Shown: positions 16,017 to 22,774, numbered from the stretch's first letter. The stretch is 23,264 nucleotides of DNA from Patescibacteria group bacterium AH-259-L07 (GCA_027718005.1 JALLOP010000011.1:1-23264), one strand, 5' to 3'. Notes: generated by a model from the sequence alone, not told the origin. Program-made: numbers and translations.

Positions 16017-17108
16017 TCAAAATTGTTTTATAAACCGTAAATCGCCAGAGTGAAGCCAGCGAACATCATCAATTTTGTGCCGCAGCATCACTAATCTATC
16101 TAATCCAGCACCAAACGCAAATCCGGTATAGGCGCCCTTTGGATATCCTGCTGCTTTAAATACATGAGGATGAATCATGCCGCATCCTAATATCTCCATC
16201 CAACCAGAATGAGAACATGCTGAACATCCTGATTTATTACAATTTAAACACTCAATATCAACCTCAAAACTTGGCTCAGTAAAAGGAAAATAACTGGGCC
16301 GCAGCCGTGTTTTCACCTCTGTTTGAAATAGTGATCTTAAAAAACTTTTAAGCGTATAGATAAGATTCGCAATACTAATATGCTTATCAACAACAAAACC
16401 CTCTATTTGATAAAGGGTATGTTCATGTGAGGCATCAGTTGCCTCATGGCGAAAACACTTGCCAATAACACAAACACGAATCGGTGGTTCTCTTTCTTCC
16501 ATTACCTTTACCTGCATTGCTGAGGTATGTGTTCGCAGTAATAACGCGGATTTACGCTGATTGCTACGCGGATTTACGCTGATATATCCGCGTTGATCCG
16601 CGATTTGATCCGCGTTGATCCGCGTCTTAATATAAAAGGTATCCCACATATCACGCGCAGGATGTCCCTGGGGAATATTTAACGCCTCAAAATTATAATA
16701 ATCTGATACGATCTCATTACCTTCTAAAATCTCAAAACCAAGTGAAATAAAGATCTGCGCAACCCTCTCTCTCATTTGTGTTGAAGGATGTAAATGGCCA
16801 AATTCAATATGCTTGCCCGGAAGCGTAACATCTAATAGCTCACCTTTATCTGCTCTTTGTCCTTGCCTTAACGATTTGCCTCGCATATCAATATGTGCCT
16901 CAATTTTTGCTCGTACCGTATTAGCTGCACTCCCCACTTTTGGCCGCTGATCCTTATCCAAATCTTTAATCCCTCGTAAAATCTTAGTTAACGTGCCATC
17001 TTTTCTCCCTAAATATTTCCGCCATATAGTATCAAGCGTATCTTTATCTTTTGCATTTTTAATCTCTTCTAAGGCGTATTTTTGTAATCTTTCAATTTTA
17101 TTTTCCAT
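16017..17108 (-). CDS. pheS: Phenylalanine-tRNA ligase alpha subunit
   Basis: A 363-residue class II synthetase subunit that forms alpha2beta2 PheRS with PheT and charges tRNA-Phe. An N-terminal coiled-coil region (1-85, with WRKYLGRKDGTLTKILRGI) precedes the catalytic core: GHLHPSTQMRERVAQIFISL (motif 1 region), FEALNIPQGHPARDMWDTFY, LLRTHTSAMQ, VIGKCFRHEATDASHEHTLYQIEG (motif 2), FPFTEPSFEVDIEC and GFAFGAGLDRLVMLRHKIDD (motif 3). A 27-residue insertion (about 184-210, TRINADQIADQRG through NQRKSA) lies between FYIK and LLLRTHTS, where the family has only a short loop. It is encoded by a tandem/palindromic repeat. Without it the protein would be 336 residues, the normal length. The CxxC-CxxC pattern near 285-300 is also present in some PheS. 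Start: ATG 6 nt after the upstream gene, no SD. Confidence 0.95.
   Translation of the reverse strand: MENKIERLQKYALEEIKNAKDKDTLDTIWRKYLGRKDGTLTKILRGIKDLDKDQRPKVGSAANTVRAKIEAHIDMRGKSLRQGQRADKGELLDVTLPGKHIEFGHLHPSTQMRERVAQIFISLGFEILEGNEIVSDYYNFEALNIPQGHPARDMWDTFYIKTRINADQIADQRGYISVNPRSNQRKSALLLRTHTSAMQVKVMEEREPPIRVCVIGKCFRHEATDASHEHTLYQIEGFVVDKHISIANLIYTLKSFLRSLFQTEVKTRLRPSYFPFTEPSFEVDIECLNCNKSGCSACSHSGWMEILGCGMIHPHVFKAAGYPKGAYTGFAFGAGLDRLVMLRHKIDDVRWLHSGDLRFIKQF
16544..16625 (-). repeat. 82-bp dispersed repeat inserted in frame in pheS
   Basis: On the coding strand three CGCGGATCA units (ACGCGGATCA twice, AATCGCGGATCA) lead into ACGCGGAT...ATCCGCGT (an 8-bp inverted pair), with ATCAGCGTAAATCCGCGT present twice, 4 nt apart. 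A diverged relative lies at 6419-6482. The length is compatible with 27 whole codons and contains no stop in the used frame. Confidence 0.85.
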
Positions 17109-17114
17109 AAAGAG

Positions 17115-17498
17115 TTATACTTTGTACTTTCTTCCTGAGGTAAGGAAGAAAAGTTCTAAAAATACTAAAAATAAAACTAAAAAGAGTGCATTCCACCATC
17201 GTAATAAATTAAGCCCCTGAAGGATCAGTATACAAATTACAAAAACAGATATCCAATTACCTTGGCGAAATGACATTTCTACCTGCTTAAAAACTGGTTT
17301 TTTGCCTAAACGAACCCGAATAATAAACCCCAGAATTGATGCAGATCCAATAATTGCTAAAAATAAGCTGAAGTAGAATAAGATAAAGCCAATCAAGCCT
17401 GTTTTATCTGGATTAATAAAGAATAACACCAAGAGCCATGCCAACCAACAAATGCCCGTTAAAATACTCATTAATTTAAGATATTTTTGCAAACTCAT
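17115..17498 (-). CDS. Four-helix membrane protein upstream of pheS, unknown
   Basis: A 127-residue protein with four hydrophobic segments (about 10-28, 34-62, 80-97 and 102-120), joined by short basic loops such as RVRLGKKPVFKQVEMSFRQG, and ending in a cytoplasmic GRKYKV. I recall similar small membrane proteins next to pheS in Patescibacteria, but no function is known to me. The stop is 6 nt before the pheS ATG, so the two are co-transcribed and this gene probably opens the 4TM-pheS-pheT-acsA-GT2 unit. The start ATG at 17498 follows a periodic AT-rich hairpin element and lacks an SD. Confidence 0.8.
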   Translation of the reverse strand: MSLQKYLKLMSILTGICWLAWLLVLFFINPDKTGLIGFILFYFSLFLAIIGSASILGFIIRVRLGKKPVFKQVEMSFRQGNWISVFVICILILQGLNLLRWWNALFLVLFLVFLELFFLTSGRKYKV

Positions 17499-17502
17499 AT
17501 CA

Positions 17503-17622
17503 CTTCATTTGAACATTGGAACATTTGAACATTAGAACACTAAAGCATTACATAGTAAACTCATATTTAGTGTTATGTTTTCATGTTCTCATGTTTTAAT
17601 GTTTTAATGATTTAATGATTTT
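17503..17622. repeat. Intergenic inverted element with 8-nt periodic arms
   Basis: Left arm octamers are ATTTGAAC, ATTGGAAC, ATTTGAAC, ATTAGAAC, ACTAAAGC. Right arm octamers are GTTTTCAT, GTTCTCAT, GTTTTAAT, GTTTTAAT, GATTTAAT. The arms are approximate inverses and also bracket an ACTAAA/TTTAGT core. It lies between the divergent pheS-unit and propeller genes. Confidence 0.7.
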
Positions 17623-17643
17623 ATTATACCATATAAAAACCTC

Positions 17644-17672
17644 TTGACAAATAGTCAAATTTGTGCAATAAT
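17644..17672 (+). promoter_or_regulatory. Promoter of the propeller-protein gene
   Basis: TTGACA (17644-17649), 17 nt, then TGC-AATAAT (17664-17672): a perfect -35 and a -10 with an extended TGn. The gene starts 34 nt further with AAAGGAGG 5 nt before its ATG. Confidence 0.75.
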
Positions 17673-17706
17673 GAATTATAAATGATCATCAACAAAGGAG
17701 GCACAA

Positions 17707-19146
17707 ATGAAGTATGTAAAAACTGTTATTGGCGTTCTTCTGATTTACGGATTTTTTCATACGTTGACAAGCGCACAAGAATGGGAATGGGAAAAATCTG
17801 TCCTGGGAGAGTCAAGGTCAGCAAAAGCAGTAATTCACACCAAAGACAATATTCTTTATGCTGGAACTTACCCTGACGCTACAATATTTAAATCAATAAA
17901 TGATGGCCAAACATGGAACTCTGAAATCAGTTTTACTGACTCTTCACAGTCGCATGTGGTAGCACTATTTGAAGCATCAAGTGGCGATATCTATGCAGGA
18001 ACTGTTCCTCAAGTTGGTTCTAAAACTAATGCAAGAATATATAAACTGCCATATGACGAAACTAAATGGATAGAACTTCCATCTCTTCCTGAAGGAACTG
18101 GTAGTGACAGTGTTCTGTCCAATAGAATGGTCAGAGACATTGTTGAAGATTCAGAAGGCAGCCTTTATATTGCAGTGCGCTCTGCAAGGCTATATCCAGA
18201 TGGATCGGCTTGGCCAAAGGGCGAGGTATGGAAATCTACAAATGGCGGCGAAGCATGGTTAACTACCGGAACAATTGGTGGATTCTACACTCAGTATATA
18301 CGCTCGCTTCTTGTCAAAGGTGACAACCTGTATGCTTCCACGGGAACCTACTCAGAAGGTGAAGTATATAAATCAAGTGACGGTGGCGACACATGGGAAA
18401 AGGTGGGTGGACGACTTGTAAGAGCAAGTACAGTATGGACTTTAGCAGCGGATGAAAACGGCACAATCTATGCAGGCGCAAACTACTTCTATAAGATGAG
18501 AAATGAAGGTGAAAACGGAGAAACATGGGAAAGGTTTCCTACGCCTGATGGATCTGATATTCGCGTCCTAAAAATGGGACATGATGGCATACTTTATGCA
18601 GGTACAATGAAAGGCAATGTATTTAGAACCGCAGACGACGGCGACACATGGGAGCTTATAGGTGCGCTTAAGCAAAGTACTAATTCTTTCGCGCTTAATA
18701 TCTACGACCTTATCGAAAGTAATGACGCCTGGTATGCAGCCACTGCTATGAGACCTGATTCACAATCAAATAATTACTATGGAACGATCTTTAAGGGTAA
18801 GGAGGTAGAAGTAGGTATAGCTGAAACTCAGTTATCTCCGCTCTCACTAAAGTATTTCATCTATCCCAATCCTGTGCCGCATGGAGCTTTCGCGCACCTC
18901 GACATCGCCCTTCCACAAAATACAGCTCTTATTGATTTACAAATCTATAATATTCTCGGACAACTGATTAAAACGGTCGCGTTTGATCAAATCGCGCCTG
19001 GAGCTCACACAAATATTACTATTTGGGATGGAAAAGATATGTATGACAGGCCTGTTGCAAATGGTGCATATCTTGTCTCGCTCAGAACACGAGATACTGG
19101 AAAACAGATAAAGCGTATTAACTCAAAATTGATCTACATACGATGA
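17707..19146 (+). CDS. Secreted Asp-box (BNR) propeller protein with FlgD/T9SS-like C-terminal domain
   Basis: A 479-residue exported protein. The Sec signal peptide is MKYVKTVIGVLLIYGFFHTL, with a likely cut after TSA. Residues 30-370 carry repeated Asp-box motifs (SINDGQTW, STNGGEAW, SSDGGDTW, ENGETW, TADDGDTW), each near an LYAGT/IYAG strand, so a sortilin/sialidase-like beta-propeller is expected. The last 85 residues hold YPNPVPHG, LQIYNILGQLIKTV and WDGKDMYDRPVANGAYLVSL, the pattern of the FlgD-Ig-like / type IX secretion A-type sorting domain. No sialidase Arg triad is evident, so it is probably a binding or structural surface protein. Such C-terminal domains are typical of Bacteroidota and some other phyla, so horizontal acquisition is possible. 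It has its own promoter, SD and terminator. Confidence 0.85.
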   Translation: MKYVKTVIGVLLIYGFFHTLTSAQEWEWEKSVLGESRSAKAVIHTKDNILYAGTYPDATIFKSINDGQTWNSEISFTDSSQSHVVALFEASSGDIYAGTVPQVGSKTNARIYKLPYDETKWIELPSLPEGTGSDSVLSNRMVRDIVEDSEGSLYIAVRSARLYPDGSAWPKGEVWKSTNGGEAWLTTGTIGGFYTQYIRSLLVKGDNLYASTGTYSEGEVYKSSDGGDTWEKVGGRLVRASTVWTLAADENGTIYAGANYFYKMRNEGENGETWERFPTPDGSDIRVLKMGHDGILYAGTMKGNVFRTADDGDTWELIGALKQSTNSFALNIYDLIESNDAWYAATAMRPDSQSNNYYGTIFKGKEVEVGIAETQLSPLSLKYFIYPNPVPHGAFAHLDIALPQNTALIDLQIYNILGQLIKTVAFDQIAPGAHTNITIWDGKDMYDRPVANGAYLVSLRTRDTGKQIKRINSKLIYIR

Positions 19147-19150
19147 AACT

Positions 19151-19178
19151 AAAGAGGAGCCTCTGAAGGCTTCTCTTT
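19151..19178 (+). terminator. Terminator of the propeller-protein gene
   Basis: AAAGAGGAGCC pairs with GGCTTCTCTTT (one G-U) around TCTGAA. The U run is short. Nearly the same hairpin, including the CCTCTGAAGG core, is found at 20334-20363. Confidence 0.65.
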
Positions 19179-19186
19179 CCATTATC

Positions 19187-19220
19187 CGCTTATCACTGTT
19201 CCATATTAGTTATATTACCC
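19187..19220 (+). repeat. 34-bp direct repeat, copy 1
   Basis: It starts CGCTTATCACTGTTCC and ends TTATATTACCC. An identical copy lies at 19289-19322, 102 nt further. Between the copies lie TTCAGCT/AGCTGAA inverted arms (about 19246-19286) and no frame. Their purpose is unknown. Confidence 0.9.
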
Positions 19221-19288
19221 GAAAAGTTTTCCACAGAAAATTTCTTCAGCTGTATATGCCAATTCTTCCCTTATTTTAGCTGAAAAAT

Positions 19289-19322
19289 CGCTTATCACTG
19301 TTCCATATTAGTTATATTACCC
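19289..19322 (+). repeat. 34-bp direct repeat, copy 2
   Basis: Identical to 19187-19220. It ends 12 nt before the -35 box of the following gene, so an operator role is conceivable, as is a simple segmental duplication. Confidence 0.9.
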
Positions 19323-19334
19323 TGATGCGGCCTA

Positions 19335-19363
19335 TTGACTTTTTTTAAAAAATATGATATAAT
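19335..19363 (+). promoter_or_regulatory. Promoter of the leader and 213-aa gene
   Basis: TTGACT (19335-19340), 17 nt, TATAAT (19358-19363), a near-consensus promoter. Transcription should begin at about 19370, exactly on an ATG. Confidence 0.85.
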
Positions 19364-19369
19364 TATAAA

Positions 19370-19513
19370 ATGAAACATAGGGGTTGTTTAGTACTTAAAA
19401 AATCTGCTTCCCCCCTGCGCCTACTACGCAGAGCAGATTAAACCGCACATTGCCCCGGAGAGTAGGATCTGGAAAACCACAAGCGGTCCAGCGGTTGGAC
19501 CAAGGAGGAAGAA
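19370..19513 (+). promoter_or_regulatory. Structured 5' leader with a possible leaderless 23-aa leader peptide
   Basis: The leader is about 144 nt and more GC-rich than its surroundings. AATCTGCT (19410s) pairs with AGCAGATT (ends 19440) and, inside, CTGCG pairs with CGCAG around CCTACTA. A second hairpin, GGTCCA/TGGACC (about 19486-19502), sits directly before the SD of the next gene. A frame from the predicted +1 ATG at 19370 to TAA at 19441 would encode MKHRGCLVLKKSASPLRLLR followed by RAD, and it ends in the first hairpin. This layout suggests attenuation or an RNA switch; I match it to no known class. Confidence 0.5.
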
Positions 19514-20155
19514 ATGACATTATTCATCGACCTTATTCAGACAATTCGAGTGGGAACTGTGTTCTTCAGAGCAAAGTTAAAAGAGAGCGCTACCCCAATC
19601 TGTAAGATATTGACATACCCTGAATACCATGATGGACGCCCCGCAGAAACCTATCTGCCACCTGACTACGGTATTCCTCAATTCAATAGAAAGCAAGCAG
19701 CTATTGAGTTACAGGAAGCGCTCGATCACTTTCCGTATGAACGAAGACTCGCAATCCTGCATGCAGCTGGTGAATATGATGCAAGCTCTGATGATGATGG
19801 CCTTGAATCCGCAGAAAAACGTTCGCATTTTGCACAAGCTGTTCAATGGCACCTTGTCGCAATCGGATGTACAACATGTGCGAGCAAGATCATAGCCGCA
19901 GCAGGTCCGCATTTTGCTGTTGAAGCAGCATGCTGGGCATGGGAGTCATGGAAAAACTTTTCCGGCTCCAAGCTGATGCTTGAACTTATCTTGATTGGAT
20001 TGACACATGCCAATCTTGGTAAAGATCGCACCAACGAAGTCCTTAAAGAGATCGGTTTACGGCCAATGACAGAACTGCATCGCTTTAAGCACTTGCGTGC
20101 CTTCTTAAATGGAGCGCGGATTGCTCTACGCGATGTTGAACGCATCCATGCTTGA
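19514..20155 (+). CDS. Hypothetical soluble helical protein (213 aa)
   Basis: A 213-residue protein with no signal peptide or membrane helix and an acidic patch (YDASSDDDGLESAEKRSHF) near the middle. The C-terminal half is Ala/Leu-rich and helical (SKIIAAAGPHFAVEAACWAW, KLMLELILIGLTHANLG). CTTCAS is the only close cysteine pair, and I see no catalytic motif that I can name. Expression signals are strong: a near-consensus promoter, a structured leader, AAGGAGG 7 nt before the ATG, and a strong terminator after the stop. It is a lone transcription unit between the propeller gene and groEL. I do not recognise the family. Confidence 0.78.
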   Translation: MTLFIDLIQTIRVGTVFFRAKLKESATPICKILTYPEYHDGRPAETYLPPDYGIPQFNRKQAAIELQEALDHFPYERRLAILHAAGEYDASSDDDGLESAEKRSHFAQAVQWHLVAIGCTTCASKIIAAAGPHFAVEAACWAWESWKNFSGSKLMLELILIGLTHANLGKDRTNEVLKEIGLRPMTELHRFKHLRAFLNGARIALRDVERIHA

Positions 20156-20222
20156 AGAAAAATAACAGACTCCTCCACTAACTGATCATAAATATAACCT
20201 ATGGAATCATACTGAAACGACT

Positions 20223-20267
20223 GAAAGTGCCCTGAGTACTTCGATGTTACTCAGGGCTTTCTTTTTT
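20223..20267 (+). terminator. Strong terminator of the 213-aa gene
   Basis: GAAAG-TG-CCCTGAGTA pairs with TACTCAGGG-CTTTC around CTTCGATGT and is followed by TTTTTT. Confidence 0.92.
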
Positions 20268-20333
20268 GCTCTATTTGTTTCAAGTCTTTTCAATAATCTC
20301 TTATATTCACTTTTTAAGAGAATATTCGACTTA

Positions 20334-20363
20334 AAAAGAGAAACCTCTGAAGGCCTCTCTTTT
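20334..20363 (-). terminator. Terminator of groESL
   Basis: On the minus strand AAAAGAGA and TCTCTTTT flank a CCTTCAGAGG centre, followed by T. It shares the CCTCTGAAGG core with the hairpin at 19151-19178. Another inverted pair, CTTTTTAA/TTAAAAAG, overlaps its left side. Confidence 0.75.
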
Positions 20364-20377
20364 CATTTCTTGCTAAG

Positions 20378-20429
20378 GGTTCCGAAACTCTCACCAGCGT
20401 CAATTGATGCTGGTGAGAGTCTCGGAGCC
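20378..20429. other. Long 21-bp hairpin just downstream of groEL
   Basis: GGTTCCGAAACTCTCACCAGC and GCTGGTGAGAGTCTCGGAGCC are inverse at 19 of 21 positions (the innermost 12 pairs perfect) around a 10-nt loop. It begins 13 nt after the groEL stop and precedes the U-rich terminator. With no U run of its own it is more likely an mRNA 3' stabiliser or a repeat. Confidence 0.75.
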
Positions 20430-20442
20430 CAATATTTGTTAT

Positions 20443-22095
20443 CTACATCCCCATTCCCATCGCTCCTGGTGGCATGCCGCCACCTGCAGGCATTCCACCT
20501 CCGCCTTTTTCCCCTTCCTGTGGTAAATCGGTCACCACAGCCTCGGTCGTTAAAAATAGGCTTGCGATTGAAGCAGCGTTTTGTAAAGCAGTACGTGTCA
20601 CTTTTGCAGGATCAACAATTCCTCCCGCTACTAAATCTTCAAACGTATTGGTAAGGGCATTATATCCATAATTTCCTTTTTTCTCTCTAATCTTTTCTAC
20701 CACTACGGCTCCATCTCGACGACCAGTATTATATGCAATCTGTCGTGCTGGCGCCTCAAGAGCGCGCTTTAAAATAGTAATGCCAATCAATTCATCTACT
20801 CCCAGCGCTAATTTCTCTAAGACAGGCAGACAACGAAGCAGAGCTACGCCGCCGCCAACAACTACGCCCTCTTCAACAGCTGCTCGTGTAGCGTGCACTG
20901 CGTCTTCAACCTTAAACTTACGTTCTTTCATTTCTGTTTCAGTAGCAGCACCCACCTTAATCACGGCAACGCCGCCAGATAATTTTGCCAATCGTTCTTG
21001 TAATTTTTCCTTATCAAAGTCAGAGGTTGTTAGCTCAATTTCTCGTTTAATACTAATAACTCTATCTTCAATTGCTTGCTTTTCGCCTTTGCCTTCAACG
21101 ATCGTGGTATCGTCTTTACTTGCAATAATACGCCGCGCCTGACCTAAATCATTGAGCGTTGTATTTTCTAATTTTGACCCTGTTTCTTCTGAGATAACCT
21201 TGGCACCGGTTAAAATAGAAACATCTTGAAGTATTTCTTTTTTTCGATCACCAAACCCTGGTGCTTTTACTGCCAGCACGTTAAAGGCACCGCGCAGTTT
21301 ATTTACCACAAAGGTAGCTAATACCTCTCCTTCAATTTCATCAGCAATAACCATGAGGTCCTTTTTTCCTGCTTGTACCATTTTTTCTAGCAATGGTAAG
21401 ATCTCATTTAAAGCAGATACTTTTTTATCAGTAATAAGGATATACACATCATTATATTCAGCAGTCATTTTTTCAGGATTGGTAATCATATAGGGGGAAA
21501 CATAACCACGATCAAACTGCATACCTTCAGTCACCTCGAGCTCTAATCCAAATGATTGGGATTCCTCAACAGTTATCACGCCATCTTTTCCAACTTTCTC
21601 CATTGCCTCAGCAATAATTTTTCCGATCTCTGTGCTATTTGCTGAAACTGACGCCACTTGCTCAATTTCTTCTTGAGTAGAAACTGGTTTGGCAATGGTA
21701 TGCTTAAGTTCATCTACCACTGCTGCTACGCCCTTATCAATTCCTGATTTAATAAGTAATGGATTTGACCCTGCAGCTACATTCTTCATGCCCTCGGAAA
21801 TAATGGCCTGGGCAAGTAATACTGCAGTGGTGGTTCCATCACCTGCAACATCATTAGTTTTTGACGCAACCTCTTGAAGCAACTGCGCTCCTACATTTTC
21901 AAACTTATCCTCAAGTTCAATCTCTTTTGCAACGGTCACACCATCGTTGGTAAGCGTAGGAGAACCAAAACCTTTATCGAGTGCAACGTTGCGACCAACT
22001 GGCCCAAGCGTTACGCCAACTGCTGAACTAAGTTTATCAACGCCGCGCTTTAATGCTGCGCGCGCTTTTTCATCAAATAATATTTGTTTAGCCAT
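20443..22095 (-). CDS. groEL: Chaperonin GroEL (Hsp60)
   Basis: A 550-residue group I chaperonin that forms the 14-mer folding chamber with GroES. Equatorial, intermediate and apical domains are complete: the start MAKQILFDEKARAALKRGVD, nucleotide-binding VTLGPVGRNV and NDGVTVAKEIELED, the ATPase loop DVAGDGTTTAVLLAQAI, apical QFDRGYVSPYMITN, and the late segment EEGVVVGGGVALLR with the GDGAVV-like DGAVVVEKI. The C-terminus is the usual Gly/Met tail (GGGMPAGGGMPPGAMGMGM). It follows groES by 198 nt filled with a periodic inverted repeat, and it has no SD. Control is by the groES promoter and CIRCE-like operator. Nothing is unusual in the protein. Confidence 0.98.
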   Translation of the reverse strand: MAKQILFDEKARAALKRGVDKLSSAVGVTLGPVGRNVALDKGFGSPTLTNDGVTVAKEIELEDKFENVGAQLLQEVASKTNDVAGDGTTTAVLLAQAIISEGMKNVAAGSNPLLIKSGIDKGVAAVVDELKHTIAKPVSTQEEIEQVASVSANSTEIGKIIAEAMEKVGKDGVITVEESQSFGLELEVTEGMQFDRGYVSPYMITNPEKMTAEYNDVYILITDKKVSALNEILPLLEKMVQAGKKDLMVIADEIEGEVLATFVVNKLRGAFNVLAVKAPGFGDRKKEILQDVSILTGAKVISEETGSKLENTTLNDLGQARRIIASKDDTTIVEGKGEKQAIEDRVISIKREIELTTSDFDKEKLQERLAKLSGGVAVIKVGAATETEMKERKFKVEDAVHATRAAVEEGVVVGGGVALLRCLPVLEKLALGVDELIGITILKRALEAPARQIAYNTGRRDGAVVVEKIREKKGNYGYNALTNTFEDLVAGGIVDPAKVTRTALQNAASIASLFLTTEAVVTDLPQEGEKGGGGMPAGGGMPPGAMGMGM

Positions 22096-22102
22096 ACGTA
22101 TT

Positions 22103-22300
22103 CAATTTAACAATTTAACAATTTAACAACATAACATAAGTCAATTTAACAATTTAACAAACGCTACGCTTTAACAACTTAACACGCCCGTATCCAGATT
22201 TTTATTTTTTATAATGTGTGATGATCGGTTGCTATGTTTAATTGTTAAGTTGTTATTTTGTTATTTTGATTTTCTGTTAAGTTGTTTAGTTGTTTACTTG
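22103..22300. repeat. Periodic inverted element between groES and groEL
   Basis: The left part has AATTTAAC octamers (three in tandem, then AACATAAC, and again after 22142). The right part has GTTTAATT, GTTAAGTT, GTTATTTT, GTTATTTT and GTTAAGTT, GTTTAGTT. It fills the whole groES-groEL gap. The octamers AATTTAAC and AACATAAC are the same as at 890-935. Confidence 0.75.
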
Positions 22301-22593
22301 ATTACGGCTACCACCTTATCATAATCAACGACCAAAAACTCCTCATTATCAAGCTTGTAGTCATCTGAGCCGTATTTCTCAAATAAAATTTTATCACCGA
22401 CCTTTAAATCAATTTTCTCCCGCTGGCCATTTTCCAGTGTTTTGCCTGGACCAACTGAAACAACCTCACCTCTAACTGGTCGTTCTTTGTCAGCTGTGTC
22501 CGGCAAAATAATGCCAGATTTAGTTACCTCATCTTCGACAATCGGTTTAATAATTAACCGACTGCCCAATGGTTCTAATTTTAATTTTGCCAT
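22294..22593 (-). CDS. groES: Co-chaperonin GroES (Hsp10)
   Basis: A 99-residue co-chaperonin, the heptameric lid of GroEL. It shows the family pattern KLEPLGSRLIIKPIVEDEVT, the mobile loop TKSGIILPDTADKERPVRGE, VVSVGPGKTLENGQ, LKVGDKILFEKYGSDDYKL and the ending EEFLVVDYDKVVAVIK. It is the first gene of a groES-groEL operon. The start MAKLKLEPLG at 22593 is preceded by an AT-rich leader of about 170 nt that has periodic inverted arms and no SD. Confidence 0.97.
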   Translation of the reverse strand: MAKLKLEPLGSRLIIKPIVEDEVTKSGIILPDTADKERPVRGEVVSVGPGKTLENGQREKIDLKVGDKILFEKYGSDDYKLDNEEFLVVDYDKVVAVIK

Positions 22594-22603
22594 AAGCGTT
22601 TCA

Positions 22604-22747
22604 CTAAAATTAAAAATAAAAGATGAAAGATAAAAAACACATACTAAAAACGTAAAAACCGATCATTTCTATTGTTTAATTTTTTCATTTTTACGTTTTT
22701 GTTTTTGGTCTTTTATTTTTGGTTTTTTATTTCCGCACGAAGTGCGG
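22604..22747 (-). repeat. Inverted, 7-nt periodic groES leader and CCGCAC hairpin
   Basis: AAAAACGTAAAAA (about 22645) and TTTTTACGTTTTT (about 22690) are perfect inverses. Outside them AAAATAAAAGA and TCTTTTATTTT are again inverse, with a rough 7-nt period in both arms. CCGCAC-GAA-GTGCGG (22733-22747) forms a perfect hairpin right beside the operator. All of this lies in the groES 5' UTR. Confidence 0.65.
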
Positions 22748-22774
22748 TTAGCACTCTTGACCTTTTACTGCTAA
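22748..22774 (-). promoter_or_regulatory. CIRCE-like HrcA operator
   Basis: TTAGCACTC, 9 nt, TACTGCTAA: the left half matches the CIRCE consensus fully and the right half 7 of 9 (GAGTGCTAA expected). Its end overlaps the -10 box and the start point of groES, which suits repression by HrcA at normal temperature. hrcA itself is not in the window. Confidence 0.8.

Noticed and set aside
19227..19235. TTTTCCACA, a match to the DnaA-box pattern
   Set aside because: It is a single box with no cluster, no dnaA/dnaN and no AT-rich unwinding region arranged as an origin; expected by chance in AT-rich DNA.
19187..19322. Possible small CRISPR array
   Set aside because: There are only two copies, the 68-nt gap is too long for a spacer, it contains its own inverted pair, and there are no cas genes.
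20244..20654. Plus-strand frame over the groESL terminator and groEL 3' end
   Set aside because: It is antisense to groEL and reads through terminators, with no SD or recognisable protein.
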